Below, one piece after another: positions 1 to 12,157 of a stretch of DNA of 64,000 nt. The DNA is taken from positions 5,642,001 through 5,706,000 of the forward strand of contig JAJGBQ010000001.1 in assembly GCA_022457065.1 (NCBI GenBank). The letters are read 5' to 3'. Under the pieces are notes generated by a model. The model did not search any database. It was not told the DNA's origin and worked only from the letters and a program-made list of their open reading frames with translations. Numbering within the stretch: the stretch's first letter is position 1; each line of letters starts with the position of its first letter. The stretch is from Curvularia sp. ZM96. Taxonomy: Eukaryota; Ascomycota; Dothideomycetes; Pleosporales; Pleosporaceae. The translations under genes were made by a program, and so were the position numbers.

Positions 1-96
1 GCGACATCACCGCTTTTCGCGAAGCGCTAGACCACGGCCCCTGCCACTCCATCCTCGCAAAGCCCCTCCATTGACGTTCATGAGCCCAACCCTACT

Positions 97-3000
97 ATGA
101 ACCACGCACCGCCTGTCCAGCGACCACCAGACGGTCCCATGAACCACCACACCCAGGCTCCCCAGGCCTACTCCGCCTATCCTCCCAAGTCGCCCTCGCA
201 ACAGCCTCCTCCCCCCTCCCACGCCGCCGATCCAAACTCGACGTCTCGCCGCGACACATTCCACCCTTGGGCGCCCCAACATGCTCGACACACCAGTCAA
301 GGACGACTAGGGGGAAACAATGCGCCTCGGGGCCAGGCGGGCGAAGGCTCAGGACAGGGAGCTTGGCCAAACACAGGTACGAACAACATTGTTCTTCAAG
401 AGCGCACGCGGGCGCATTGCTTCTGTATACCGGGCACCCGTCTTGCACAGGCCATTGCTGTGAAGGCTGCGGCGCGGGGCGGCGGGCTGGCCGACTCGAG
501 ACGACATGTACAAAGGCATTGCCTGCATGCTGCATCCATCGACAAGGTCCATGACACGTCGATTGAGAACAGAGCACCTCACCGCCTGTTGCTGGCCCTG
601 TAGGTGGTGCAGACGGCCACAGACAGCGGCTGGCCGGCTAGTCGTTGCTTCTGCCGACCGTCGCAGCCCTCCCATCCCGAGCCACACGGCGATTTCAGCA
701 GCGCACACTGGCACTCACCGTGGGAGCGCCATTTGTTGGTGCAGACGAGCATGGGTCTGGCGAATTTCATGGCGCACTCCGCACATGTGGCTCCCAGGCT
801 AATGCACGATCGTCGGCCCCCTAGGCCTGTTTCGAAAAAGTCGCGACTCAGAGCATGTGCTGATCCTTGTCTCTAGCGCGACCGATACACTATGAAACTC
901 ATCACGTCCAGCCCGGCCCTTCGTCAGCCATGACCACTGCAAATAATAATAATCCCCCCGCCCCGTATGGCTTCGACGCTGCCCGCAGACGCTCGCTGAA
1001 CGGCGCCAGTCCTCCCCATTCCTACGGTACACCGCGCCCACGCCCGTTTCCCCTCTCCTCCCCGCTTGCCCGCATCTGGGCCAAGGTCTAACTTAGTCCA
1101 CAAAGCTAACTCGCCCATAGGCCCATCTCACGATCACCCGCCTCCTCCATCCTATGCGCGACCGCAAATGCCTCCTCCATCCTCGCCCACCCAGCAGCAT
1201 CCCCATGCGTCGCAGTCCCAGCGCGCGCAATACCCTCCCAATTTTGCTGCTGCCAGGGAGCTCCCTGGTCTAGGCCAAGCCATGCGACCGGGCAGTAGCA
1301 TGGCCATTTCGTCTCTGATCGGTGGCGGGGGTGATACAGGTGCCTCCATCCAAACAACACAGTCGCCATCATCCCCTTCGACACACGCGCCTTCGTCCAA
1401 CGGCCACAACATGCAGCCGCCCTCGCCTCGCCGTGCACCGCTCTCAGGCCCGCGACCAGACTTTGCTTCGTTTCGACGCCAGCAGACACCCGAACGCGGT
1501 ACCTACGGAGGGAGCGCCTCGCGTCCTTCGGAAGGTCACGCCTTTTCGTCCGCATCGCCCGGCCAATCGTACAGCAACCAAGCATCGCCCGACCCTGCCC
1601 GCCAGTCACTTCCGCCAAACGCGCAGTCTTACAAGCCCATGAATTTCCCCGGTCAACGCCATTACCCCCAAGACCCGAACCGGCAATCATCTGGAGGCAT
1701 CCCACCGCGGCCGAATAGCCAGCCCAATGGCCCACTGGGGAACAATGAGCATGAAGATAAGGTGGTGTACGACGCGTTTGGAGGTCGGCGCAATGCATAT
1801 GGTCCACACGAGGAACGCCGGCGAACACTGGGCGAGTCGCATCACGCAAGACCAAATGCCGCTGAGCTTCTTGCAGGGAGCAGCCAGAACGGACCTGAAA
1901 GAGACAGGGCTGCGACTGTCCATCCCGTGTCGCAGTCTGCTTTTAGTCCGCCCCAAGAGCACCGCAATGCCTCTGGCTCATCCGAGCCTCCACGCGGTCT
2001 TTGGCGACATTCGGCCCCCACAGGCCCTGGTCGCGAGCTTGGCCACGACGGGCGACAAGAGGAGCCTCCACCGCTACACCGCGCCTATGGCCCATATCCT
2101 CCCGCCATGCTAGGTGCGGGACGCTATGGTGCCCAAAGCTCCGAGGATATGCTTCGACGTAGCGTAGACCACCTCGGTCACCGTGTCGTCGAGCAATACC
2201 ATGCTCCTCCTACCTCGGACCCCAACACCATGGAGCGCCACAGGACCGAGCCGCTTGCCCGCTCATTGTCTTCTGGGGGCAGGTCTCTGTATGACCAGCC
2301 TCAGAAAATGGGCGAGGCTATGCAGCACTCCAAGTCTCATATTGGGTTCGGCCTGGAAGCGAGCAGACGCACCGGCCGGGCTTCTCCACTACCGCAGGCA
2401 GTTCAGGGTGCGCAAGCACAACCCTTGTCGGTAGGGAAGGATCCAGGAATTAAGAGCGAGTTTGGACGAATGTTTTCAGGGCTGGGTAGCGGTCTGGGCT
2501 CAACTACACCATCGCGCGGAAGCCCACTGCCGCAAGGGGGTTCTTTTGAATCAGATAATGGCGAGATGATGAGAAGAATAGGTTCTCAGCAAGGAAAGAA
2601 GCCAAAGCGAGCAAAGGAAGAAGAGGGCATCCCCGACATGGACAGTCCCGATGGCAGGGGAACCCCGTTCGGCTCTCGTGGTGCCAAACGGAACAAGCAC
2701 CACCACCACCATCATCACCACCATCCTCCTCCACCCCATCAGTAAGTTAACCGCGCCGTTCTTTGTAAGGTCCATGCTAACAATTCAGCCACCATCACCA
2801 TCACCACCACCATCATCACAAGCCCGAGGACGAAGGTCTACCGACAACCATGATCAATGGGCGACCAGCTGGCTTGCCTCAACCAGGACCCGGCCAGTCA
2901 GTCCATCATCACCACCATATCCAGGGAAACCCACATCACCACCACCATCACCACCATCATGCGCCCCGTCCGAATCAGCAGGCACCTCTTCCTGTAGCGA

Positions 3001-3743
3001 AGATGCCAATCAAGGTTCATGACATACAGCCCATCTTGGAAGAAGCCGCCAAGCGTCCCCGAAGGCATCTTGGATCGCAACTGTACCAGGCCAAGACGGA
3101 ACTTCCAAAACCCAATTCATCGTTGGACGACCAGTTTGGCTATGCCTCGAAGCCCCAGAGACTGCCGCGCTTTGACGTCAACCCCATCAATTGCACGTTC
3201 ACCATTAGAGTGCCTCGATACTACCTGAAGCCACGCCAACGACAGCATATCGTTTTGGAGAGGCATCTCTGGGGTGCGCGCGTATATCGTGACGATTCGG
3301 ACCCTCTGGCCGCTGCTATTCACTCTGGGTGGATTCGTGGAGAGTGGGACGACACTGTCGATGTTGCCATGCTCGATCCACGCATCACTGCACCCAACGA
3401 CCCCTCGGATGCCCAAGACGTGCTCACGAAGCTCCCGGCTGCTCCTGTGACACCCCCCGCCGACATGGACTTGCAGATTGAGATTGTTATTCTACCGCAG
3501 CTTCAGGAGTACACGGGCTCAGTCGAGTACGGTATCTCGAGCAGGAAGAGCAAAGGACACGAGGGGCTCAGCTTTATGATCAACAAAATACGCTGGGTGG
3601 AAGAAGGCATTGGCAGCCGGGGCCAGGACCGAACCGCAGCAGCGTTAAAACGGCGACTCGACGCCAGCGCGGCCCTGCTCGCTCTCAAGAGCGGCATTGT
3701 TGATTCTCACAGGGTCAATGGTATGGCAAAACTACATGCTTGA
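97..3743 (+). CDS. RXT3: Rxt3-like subunit of the Rpd3L histone deacetylase complex
   Basis: Model of four exons: 97-376, 877-1026, 1121-2741, 2789-3743. Phases agree at each junction (donors GTACGA, GTACAC, GTAAGT) and the total is 1001 residues. The start is the first ATG after an in-frame stop at 28-30. The first 750 or so residues are low-complexity, rich in Pro, Ser, Gln and His. The C-terminal part is the conserved Rxt3 region, with the segments RFDVNPINCTFTIRVPRYYL, LWGARVYRDDSDPLAAAIHSG and ILPQLQEYTGSVEYGISSRK. In yeast Rxt3 belongs to the large Rpd3 deacetylase complex, a nuclear co-repressor; that role is inferred here. Four poly-His tracts (9, 11, 5 and 9 residues) precede the domain, and the third intron falls next to the second tract. 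The first intron (500 nt) is about ten times the local norm, so a small exon inside it may be missed. Confidence 0.85.
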
Positions 3744-5208
3744 TATTTGGTCAGGTTGGCGCAGCATCTTGACGTATAACGGCCGTCTTAGGATTTATGG
3801 CGTATGGCATTTTGTAGCATGCAGTTGAGTTTTGGCATTGCTAGATACCCGCATTTTATTTCTGACTTCAGTTTGGCGAAGTATATATTGGCACATAGCG
3901 AGGGCGAAGTCTGCGTTTGTATTTTGACGACACGTAATGAGCCACTTGCTGGCATACTAGGAAGGCGAAACAAGACTAAAAGCAAAAGCAAAAGTATCGG
4001 GTAGCTTCTGTAGTGAGGATGAAATATCTAGTGTTTTGTGTGGTTGTGTGGTTGTGTGGCTGTGTGCACGTGGTTGGAGCAGTGGAGGATACATCCCGCG
4101 GGATTACACACACTCCCTGCAGGAGAGCGATAGCGGTGTGCGCTGTTCCTGGAGCCCAGATAAGACTATCGGGCCTTAAGACGTTCGGGCAAGCACGCTT
4201 GGCCGTCTTGAGATACGCAGTCTCCATTCATCAACTCTCGGGCGCCTCAGCAAAGCAATTACCCACTGCGTGCACGATACTTCTGCCAGCCAGACCCAAG
4301 CCTGCCCCGCCAAACGATCCCGCCGCTTGCGCCACACCGGACCACGACAGCGAACACGAATAGCAAGAATGGGCCATACAAGAACCTATTCCATCTCAAC
4401 GGTAAGCACAGCTCGTGTTTTTCTGGGGCCTGGCCGATTTCCCACGACTGGCGTGTAGAGGGCAAAAGAGATTTCACCTTGTTTTTGGCGACTTGTTCCG
4501 GCATTCGGCGGCTTAAGGCAGGCTTCTGGACTACCCTAGCTGGCCTACTGGAGCCCGTTGTCGTCATGGCGCAGACGTCGCGGATGGTATCATGGCACAC
4601 GACCAGCGCAGGCACAGCAGATGCGACGTCTGGGAGCCCATGGCTGACGGGTTGACGGCTATGCACACTCCAGCAGGTGGACGGTAGTGTTGCCTTGGCC
4701 GCCCGTCCGCCCGACGAGACAGGTTCATCTGCAGCCCACCGTCTGGCTTGTCGAATGACATCTCTCTGCAGCGTCTGCTCCACTGCGCCCGCTAGCCTGG
4801 AGCCGCAATCCGCACGCCTGTTGGTGAAAAGAAGGACACGGTACCGAATGCGGGGAATCGCCGTCAATCGTTCAGTCCATCGTCCTTTCGCTTCTTGACT
4901 TGCCCTGCCCAGACCGAGCTCACGATTCTGCAACACAACTCCCCCCACGCCCTTACCGCTATTGCTTCAAGCCCAAACCCACCACTCGTCGCTTTGCCGC
5001 TCGGAAGCCTCTCCCTTGACCGCCTAATCCTTTTTGCATTGCCGCTTCTGGGTTTAAAAAGCCGCATTCTATCGCCGCGGCTTCGGAATCCTTTCGGCTG
5101 CATTCCGACATATTACTTTTCGCCAGCCCTCTCTTCCCTCTGCCCGTTTGCTTACCCTGCCCGTTCTTCTCGTCACTGCATCTTAGGGAGCTGGACTCAC
5201 CGCGCACC
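3744..5208. other. Intergenic, no supported gene
   Basis: This holds the 3' end of the Rxt3 gene and the promoter and leader of the next gene. A short GT-rich tandem array lies at 4036-4066. A run TTTAAAAA near 5054 could act as an AT-rich core promoter element. A minus-strand open frame at 4259-4948 has no recognisable protein features and I do not call it. Confidence 0.6.
4036..4066. repeat. Short tandem repeat, 8-nt unit
   Basis: Three perfect copies of TTGTGTGG (4036-4059) are followed by a partial, changed copy (CTGTGTG). It sits downstream of the Rxt3 gene and has no visible coding role. Confidence 0.85.
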
Positions 5209-6692
5209 ATGACGGAGACCAATGGATCTTATGCGCCAAACATGCGCGCCGTGCCTGCTGGCGACTTTGTAAGGCCAAGCAGAAAGACTAACGGTGCTGG
5301 TGTACAGGCCGAAGACACTCGAATATGCGTAGTCATGGTCGGCTTACCTGCGCGGGGCAAGAGCCTGATTGCACAGAAAGGTGTGCCCTTTTTCTGCCTA
5401 TACATGCTACTGCCATTGACTAACGGTTGTACAGTTGTCCGCTACCTGCACTGGTTATCGATCAAATCAAAGACGTTCAATGTTGGGCAGTACCGTCGGA
5501 CTGCGACTCCTAATCCTTCGGCCGAATTTTTCGACACATCGAACCCTGAAGGAGAGCGCCTGCGAAAAGCTGCAGCTGAGGCAGCCGTCAATGACATGTG
5601 CAAGTGGTTTTCCGAGGGCAGGGGCTTGGTTGCGATTCTGGATGCCACAAACTCTACAAAGAGCCGGCGGAGGTGGATACAGGAACGATGCTCTGCGGAC
5701 AACATCGAGACACTTTTTGTTGAATCCAAATGCGACGACGAGGAACTCATCATGAGCAACATTTTGGAAGTAAAGACGACGTCCCCAGACTACGTTGGCC
5801 AGGACCCCGAGGCTGCTGCCGCCGATTTCCGCAATCGCATTCGGAACTACGAAAAGGTTTACCAGACAATAGACGAGGATGAGCGGGATTTGACATATGT
5901 CAAACTCATCGATGTTGGCAAGCAAGTCATTATCAACCAGATCCAGGACTACCTCCAGAGTCGAGTCGTATACTACTTGATGAACCTGCACATCAAGCCC
6001 CGTTCCATCTGGTTATCGAGGGTGAGTCGACAGGATAATATGTTGGGTTCAATACTGATTAATGACAGCATGGCGAGTCACAATACAACCTCACAGGGCA
6101 AATTGGAGGAGATGCCAACCTCTCAGAGCGCGGCGACGCTTATGCACATGCGCTGCCGGGGCTCGTCGCAAAGTCGGTTGGCGATGGTCGCAAACTCACC
6201 GTGTGGACATCGACACTAAAACGAACGATTCAAACAGCACGGTTCCTGCCTTTTGAAAAACTCGAGTGGAAAGCGCTTGATGAACTCGACTCTGGTGTCT
6301 GTGATGGTCTCACGTACGCACAGATTGAACAAAAATACCCTGAAGATTTCAAACAGCGCGACGAAGACAAGTACAACTATCGCTATCTTGGCGGTGAATC
6401 GTACCGCGACGTCGTCATCCGACTGGAACCCATCATCATGGAGCTGGAGCGCAGTGAGAACATCTTGATTGTCACCCATCAAGCTATCCTGCGGTGCATT
6501 TACGCATACTTCATGAACGTACCACAAGAACAGAGTCCCTGGATGGAGGTACCCCTACACACGCTGATAAAACTGACGCCCAAGGCGTACTCGACACAGG
6601 AGGAAAGACTAAAGGCCGACATACCGGCAGTCAGCACGTGGCGAGGTAAGGGCACCAAGGCTGAACACCAGCAGGCGAACAGCAGCGCATAG
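5209..6692 (+). CDS. 6-phosphofructo-2-kinase / fructose-2,6-bisphosphatase
   Basis: Exons 5209-5380, 5435-6021 and 6069-6692 give 460 residues. It makes and breaks fructose 2,6-bisphosphate, the cytosolic signal that sets glycolysis against gluconeogenesis. The N-terminal kinase half has the Walker A motif GLPARGKS, then FNVGQYRR and the segment LVAILDATNSTKSRR. The C-terminal phosphatase half carries the histidine-phosphatase signature RHGES, formed across the second intron, then TSTLKRTIQTA, GVCDGLTYAQIEQKYPEDF and the second catalytic histidine in VTHQAILRC. Because His and Glu of the phosphatase site are intact, it resembles bifunctional or FBP26-type enzymes rather than yeast Pfk26, whose phosphatase site is inactive. 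Residues 5269-5307 (39 nt) look like a possible extra in-frame intron (GTAAGG to TACAG); spliced, the protein would be 447 residues. Confidence 0.95.
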
Positions 6693-7207
6693 CTTATTTC
6701 GTCTAGCTCCCGGGGAACTCTGCAGTCCGGGGGCGCATGTTGAGAGAATTGTAACGAACTAGCGGGGCAAATACCTGCCGGCAACACTATAGATGGATAG
6801 GGGAAATGGGGGTTCAAACGACTGTACATTGGCTATTTTGGTGTGTGCATGGGATAGATTGGCATTTCAGCGCAGTTTGGGCAAGATATTATTAGACGGC
6901 ATCACCATGAACGGGAGGGAGGGAGTCGATATTTCGATAAAAAATACCAATGAAGAACCTTTGACATCAGGCTGAGTTGTGGAGTTTGGAACATATGTAT
7001 TTTGCAATATATGTTGGAAGAGAGGTAGGCTAAGACTGCTGAAGGACGTCAGGGCACCCATCCTGCCCACCTTCCCATCTTAGCCTCTCCCGCGGACATG
7101 GCAGCAACCACCCCACCTCACCTCTATCTACATACATACATACTTGCTACCACCACCCAGCACCAAGCCCCCACCACGTAAATCTCGTTACCCACAGCAA
7201 TGCGACA
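6693..7207. other. Intergenic, no supported gene
   Basis: This is the 3' region of the PFK-2/FBPase-2 gene and the CA- and CT-rich leader of the next small gene. Nothing else is visible. Confidence 0.6.
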
Positions 7208-7965
7208 ATGCCACCCTCTCCAACTACCAACCCGGCTTCTCCTCCGCCTCTATTCCAATACCAATCCCCACCACCACCCAGCCTAACCGCCACGCCGCAC
7301 CCCCCACCAGCATCCCACTCCCCCAGCGGACCCCACTACCCACCCTCAGGATCAGCCTCAGCCTCAGGATCCCCGCGCCCCCGGCTCCCCTTCGCACCCC
7401 CACCCGCCTCCTCTTCGACCCCGCGCCACCCAACCCGAGACGAAGAAGCGCGCCGCAGTTTACAAGCAAGGGGGAAGAATTACAATACTCGAGGAGGAGG
7501 AGCAGGGGAAGGAAATGCTGGAGAAGGAGGAGGAGGATGGACATGGGAAGCTCGCCAACGGCGCGACGAAGCGGCGAGGATACTCGAGAGCGAAGAGCTG
7601 CTGATGTGGTTTGCCGGCGTGAGGTATGAGGTTAGTCATACTTCTTCTCCTTCTGTATCACATGTTTGTGGTGGTGGTGGTGGTAGGGATAGCCACACCC
7701 ATCATGTAGTGTGGAGATGGTAAAGAAAAGTAGAAAGCTAACGTGCAAGCAGAGTATACCGCAGACCCGCGCGCATTATAGGAATATACTTCTTGGGTTG
7801 GAGAACAGCGCGAGTGTGAGGGAGAATGTGGTGTGGCGGGAGGAGTGGGAGGCGCCGACAATGTTGGGGCAGCAGCAAGGGGCGGGGATGTCGATGGGTA
7901 GTCCGGGGAGGGGAAGTCCTGTGAGAGGGAGCGGGAAGGGAAAGGAGAGGAGGGTGCGAGGGTGA
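7208..7965 (+). CDS. Small proline-rich hypothetical protein
   Basis: I do not recognise this protein. Exons 7208-7630 and 7753-7965 (donor GTTAGT, acceptor AAGCAG, both phase 0) give about 211 residues; an acceptor 9 nt later would also stay in frame. Residues 1-75 are Pro/Ser-rich, then comes a Gly-rich stretch. A more ordered-looking core, WTWEARQRRDEAARILESEE followed by LLMWFAGVRYE, is continued after the splice by TRAHYRNILLGLENS. The tail is Gly/Arg-rich and basic. The core's Trp/Glu/Arg pattern and the in-phase splice argue for a real gene, but the compositional bias makes the start uncertain. Confidence 0.6.
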
Positions 7966-8739
7966 AGTACCATGTTCGTTGCTCTTTGGGGGCTTTGCGC
8001 GAGGAGGGGTTTATTCCTTTTATTTGTTGAGCCTCCACGGTGATGGAGGAGAGAGAGTATGGCGTTCTGACATGTGTATATCTCATTTGTTCTTCTTTGC
8101 AGGCGAGCATGATACCCCCTAGCTTAAGCAAACACAAGCTTTCACAATACTATCTGACGATCGTCAATCAAATTCATCCAGGAAAGAAAGAGAAGAGAAC
8201 GTTACTCATCACATTACAGTTCTCACGTTTATAACGTGTTTATTTCCATCCATCCTCCCTTGTCCCCTTTCATGCTAGGGGCTGAGTGTGTGAATCCTAT
8301 ACCATACACGCACGCAACGAATGAATTTGCCCAAAAACGCCCGTATGCGGTTTCGCCCTTTGCTTTATCCCAATCATGCTCGAACGAACGCATTTTCTTT
8401 TTGGGGGGCGCTTCCCAGACTCAGAAACCTATTTTACTTACACCCCATGGTGGCCTGTCGGTTCTGCCAAACCCACTCTCACATTCCCTCTTCCATACCG
8501 ACATTTCGCCACCACGGCTTCTCACCCTCAGCCACGCCCTTCTCTGCAAACAACTCCTCTGCATCACCCACCTGTCTCCTCTCGCTGATTTCTCTGCTTA
8601 CCTGTCCGCTTAATTTGAGTTTCATGGCCTTGCTGGCCAAAAAGGGGTTGTATTTACGCGAACCGTTACCCTGTGCCATTCCTCGGGATGATCGGATGAG
8701 TTCGCTCGATGTCCATCCGCCCCTCATGACGGGTAATTG
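7966..8739. other. Convergent 3' regions, no supported gene
   Basis: Between the 3' ends of a plus-strand gene and the minus-strand PDK gene. Open frames here overlap each other in several frames and show no protein signature. Confidence 0.6.
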
Positions 8740-10381
8740 CTATTGGAGGGGTTCTGAGGAGGAAGAGAGGCGGTTGAGGTGGAGGTAGACGTCGGTTCCG
8801 TAGCTGGGAGTAAGGGAGAAGGGTCAGTTTTTTCGAGAATGATTTGTTGAATGGGAAGAAGAGGAAAGATGGAAAGACACGCCTGGAAGGAAGAAGAAAC
8901 AGAGGGCAAGAAATACAAAAGCCTGTAGAGAAAAAGAAGAAAGAAAGAAAACACGCCTAAAAAATATACGTACCCTTCCATAGAGATCAGCTTTAGATCG
9001 CCGCCAAAGTACCGAGCATAAAGCCTCGAGATGGGCAGTCCATAACCAAACCCAGCCATGGGTGCTTTAAAATCGTTCTTGTTGAAATCCGGGTCCAGGC
9101 TAGGTGTCTGGTCGACAGTCGTGTACATGTACGTCCAGACGAGCGGAATCGCTGACCTGGGAATACCGCCTCCTTCATCCGAGATCTTGATGGTAATGTC
9201 CTCTTTGCCCTCTGCGACAATGACCTTTGTAACGGGGAAGGCCTCTTTCTCCTGCCCGTGTCTCTCCACGACGGCACGTAGCGAGTTCTTGAGCGTCTCA
9301 AAGAGCATATGCGACAAATGTCCAGGGACATACATAAAGTTGATTTCCGGGTTGCACACAAGCTGCACCTTTGGGGCGTCGAACAATCCATAGTGGTCCT
9401 CGCAAACGAAGCGCGCGTTCTCAATAGCTTCTTGTGCCAGTTCCTGTACGTTGGTCTTGGTGCATATAATACCGACGTAGTTTGGATCTCTTCGTGAGCG
9501 TTGATCGGTAAGAGCAATGTGCTGGCCGATGAGCATACGGATTCCGATGCGGGACATGTAGAAACGATCGAGGAAAGCCTGTATGTTATGGTCAATGTGC
9601 ATGCGTTGTCTCTTGCGCTTCCACTCTAAGATGCCCTGAGCGACAGTTGTAACAACGCTGTCGTGCCGCCGTTTGATCTTCTCCAGAGTCTCTGCGAATT
9701 TGGTGTTGTATGCGCTGAGCTCCGGAGGCCACTCGCGGCCATCGTCTGCAGCAGCGTAGTATCGCCGGCTCGCGCCCTTGACCTCTTTTGTGATTCCATG
9801 ACCATTGCCGTTGCCGTTTCCATTTGACGGTGCGGATCGGTATTGGCCAGTCTTGATGCTCGGGTTCTGGGTCGGTCTGCTCATCAAGTTCTTGTCGCCG
9901 TTGTTCTTCGCCGGCTTTAGCAGCCGCTCCTTGACTTCGCTAGAGAGGTTCGGTCGTGGTAGTTCAACGAGTTCCTGGCGCTGTGAGTCAAGTTGGGCGA
10001 CAAATTGTCGCCGCACATACCTCGAACGACTGCGCATACCAGTCGCGCACTCTGCAGATGGAGGGCATCTCATTGAGGCCATCGGGGAGGTCGTTGAGCT
10101 CTTGGACGCGGTGTGCTAAGCGAATGGGAAGTTCTTCGGAGAGGAACTGTGACGCGCGGAAGAGGGTTCCTGTAGACGGCTTCTCTCCGAATTGCACCAT
10201 CTGCCGTAGGGACACGCCTGTGGAGGAATTAGACAGACACTGGACATGGACAGTCGAGGGTACGCACCAGTCGCCGGAAAGTTGCTATAGTGCTACGCGC
10301 GGGTTAGTCGTGGCTGCGTCGTGTGGTGTCTTGCCTTACCTTGATGGTCTCCATCAGCCTCTCGCTCCGCTTCCACGACAT
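8740..10381 (-). CDS. Mitochondrial pyruvate dehydrogenase kinase-type protein kinase
   Basis: Five exons read on the minus strand: 10381-10340, 10292-10268, 10217-10021, 9974-8974 and 8803-8740, giving 442 residues. It belongs to the PDK/BCKDK family, GHKL-fold kinases of the mitochondrial matrix that phosphorylate the E1 subunit of pyruvate or branched-chain 2-oxoacid dehydrogenase. The N-terminal domain has FPATGVSLRQMVQFG and RVRDWYAQSFE. The ATP-binding half shows the N-box (FETLKNSLRAVVE), the G1 box (DEGGGI) and the G2 segment (GYGLPISRLYARYFGGDLKL). The last exon adds GYGTDVYLHLNRLS, which restores the family ending. The last intron is 170 nt and its translation in frame gives a spurious hydrophobic tail. 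Which substrate it acts on cannot be told from the sequence alone. Confidence 0.92.
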
Positions 10382-11434
10382 GATGGCAGGTGTTCAAGGC
10401 CGTAAAGGCCTGTGTCGCTGTGTGTTCGCCAAAGTGTTGTTGTTGGTGGTGGTGGTGTCGCCCGTCAAGCTGCCGAACGCCCCCACTATGACGCTTTGAG
10501 AGCAATGGGCAGCAGGCCGAGGTAACGACGCGTGCAAAGGCAGTCGGGGGCCGTTTGCGAGGAGCGGTGGTGAATGAGAGGTGAGCAGGTAGGACAGGAG
10601 CACATGTGTTAGGGCTAAATGGTCAGATGTGTGTAGACGGAGTTGACCGGCAATAGCACCACTGATTGGAGAGCAGCTGCACTTCCCCCACACTTTTGAC
10701 CTGAGCGTGGAGAAGCACGCGCAACAGCGTCACGGAAACTGACGGCCAGCCCCGTGGCTGACGAGATGGAATGGCCCAAAGGGTTGACTATCTGCATTTT
10801 GTTCCCTGGCCGCAACGCAGGCGCCGGTAAGATGGCATGCCGTCACCACCACGTTGGCTGCTCCAGCCACACGATCCTCGGCTAGCCGTCGGTAGAGCGC
10901 ATGTTCCTTGCTGCATGTTCCTCAGCTCCGAGGACGGCCAGGTGCTCGCGTGAGCCGCGCCCTTGGGGCTAGCAAAGTAGCATGATGCAACCGCGCCTAA
11001 AAGGGTCCTTTTTGTCCAAATTCCCGCAACGTGTCAGAAAATTTGCGTCCTTTGCCATTGGCTGCCGGAGCAAAGGCAGGCAGGCGTTTACACAGGCTTC
11101 GTCATTGTGAATCACCTTTTACATGGCCAGGATTACATTCACATGCAGCATTGCAGGGGACAGACAGATTGCAAGTGGGTAGAGGAGAATTGTGATTTCG
11201 AACGTGCCGCCAAGTTGCAAACCGCGTCTATGCTGCACCTGATCGAAAACGCCCGCAAATGATACACCAAACATATTCTACATGAAACAGTAATGCGCTC
11301 CAACTGCGCCCACTGCCTCCATCTTTCGTCTATCATTCATGTTGGTACAATCCAAAGAGATTTTGGTCCAAGAGGTATTAGAGAAGGGTCATGGCGTGTC
11401 GGAGAAAGGTAACGTCAACGGGGTAGCAAGACGC
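10382..11434. other. Intergenic, no supported gene
   Basis: Contains the promoter of the minus-strand PDK gene and the 3' region of the cytochrome c gene. I see no other gene or repeat. Confidence 0.6.
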
Positions 11435-12157
11435 TTATTTGGTCTCCTCCTCAAGGAAGGTGATGAGGTCGTTGCGGTCCTTGGGCTTCTTGAGACCACC
11501 GAAGGCCATCTTGGTACCGGGAATGTACTTCTTGGGGTTCTCGAGGTACTCGAACTGTGTCGTGTTAGCGGAGGGTGTCGGGGACATTTCAATCTTCCGG
11601 TGGCGTGACGTACGAGAGTGTCGTGGTTCCACTCGATACCCTTCTGCTTGTTGGCGTCGGTGTATGAGTAGCCAGCGACGGAACCAGTCTTGCGGCCGAA
11701 GAGACCGTGGAGCTCAGGGCCAATCTTGTTGCCCTCGCCGGCCTTCAGGGTGTGGCACTGAGCGCAGCGGGTCTACAAAGTGGTCAGAAAAGTTCTGCGG
11801 GATAGAATGCGCCGTGAGAATTTTCAGCGGCATCTTTGCTCTGTTCGTACCTTGAAGAGGTTGGCACCCTTCTTAGCATCGCCTGTAAGGATATGTCAGC
11901 CACTTGCATGATGATAGATTTTGTTGTCCTCCCGAGCAAGCCACCGCCCTCTGTCCCTCTATCGCAACTTCGCACACCGCCTCCCGACCTGTTGAGAGCA
12001 GTACCCGGAAAAAACGCTGCTTCTCACAAAGGCGAGGTTCCGGTATGCGCGCAAACTCAATGGCGTTGCGACGAGAGAGCAGAGGCAAGCAAAGCAGCGG
12101 GAGACGGCCGATGACGTCTGATGGGTGTCAGGAAAACGTACCCTTTTCGAAACCCAT
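11435..12157 (-). CDS. CYC1: Cytochrome c
   Basis: Four exons on the minus strand: 12157-12142, 11882-11851, 11772-11614 and 11554-11435, giving 108 residues, the usual size. It carries electrons from complex III to complex IV in the mitochondrial intermembrane space. The haem-binding motif is CAQCH, followed by KIGPELHGLFGRKTGSVAGY; the axial methionine is in GTKMAFGGLKK. The first exon codes only five and a third residues (MGFEK plus one base) and is separated by a 259-nt intron, the longest of the gene. A CCAAT box and a CACGTG motif lie upstream. Confidence 0.97.

Noticed and set aside
1106..1855. 249-residue minus-strand open frame inside the Rxt3 gene
   Set aside because: Shadow of the proline-rich coding sequence on the other strand.
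4259..4948. 229-residue open frame on the minus strand
   Set aside because: No domain, biased composition, and it lies across the promoter of the next gene; looks like chance in GC-rich DNA.
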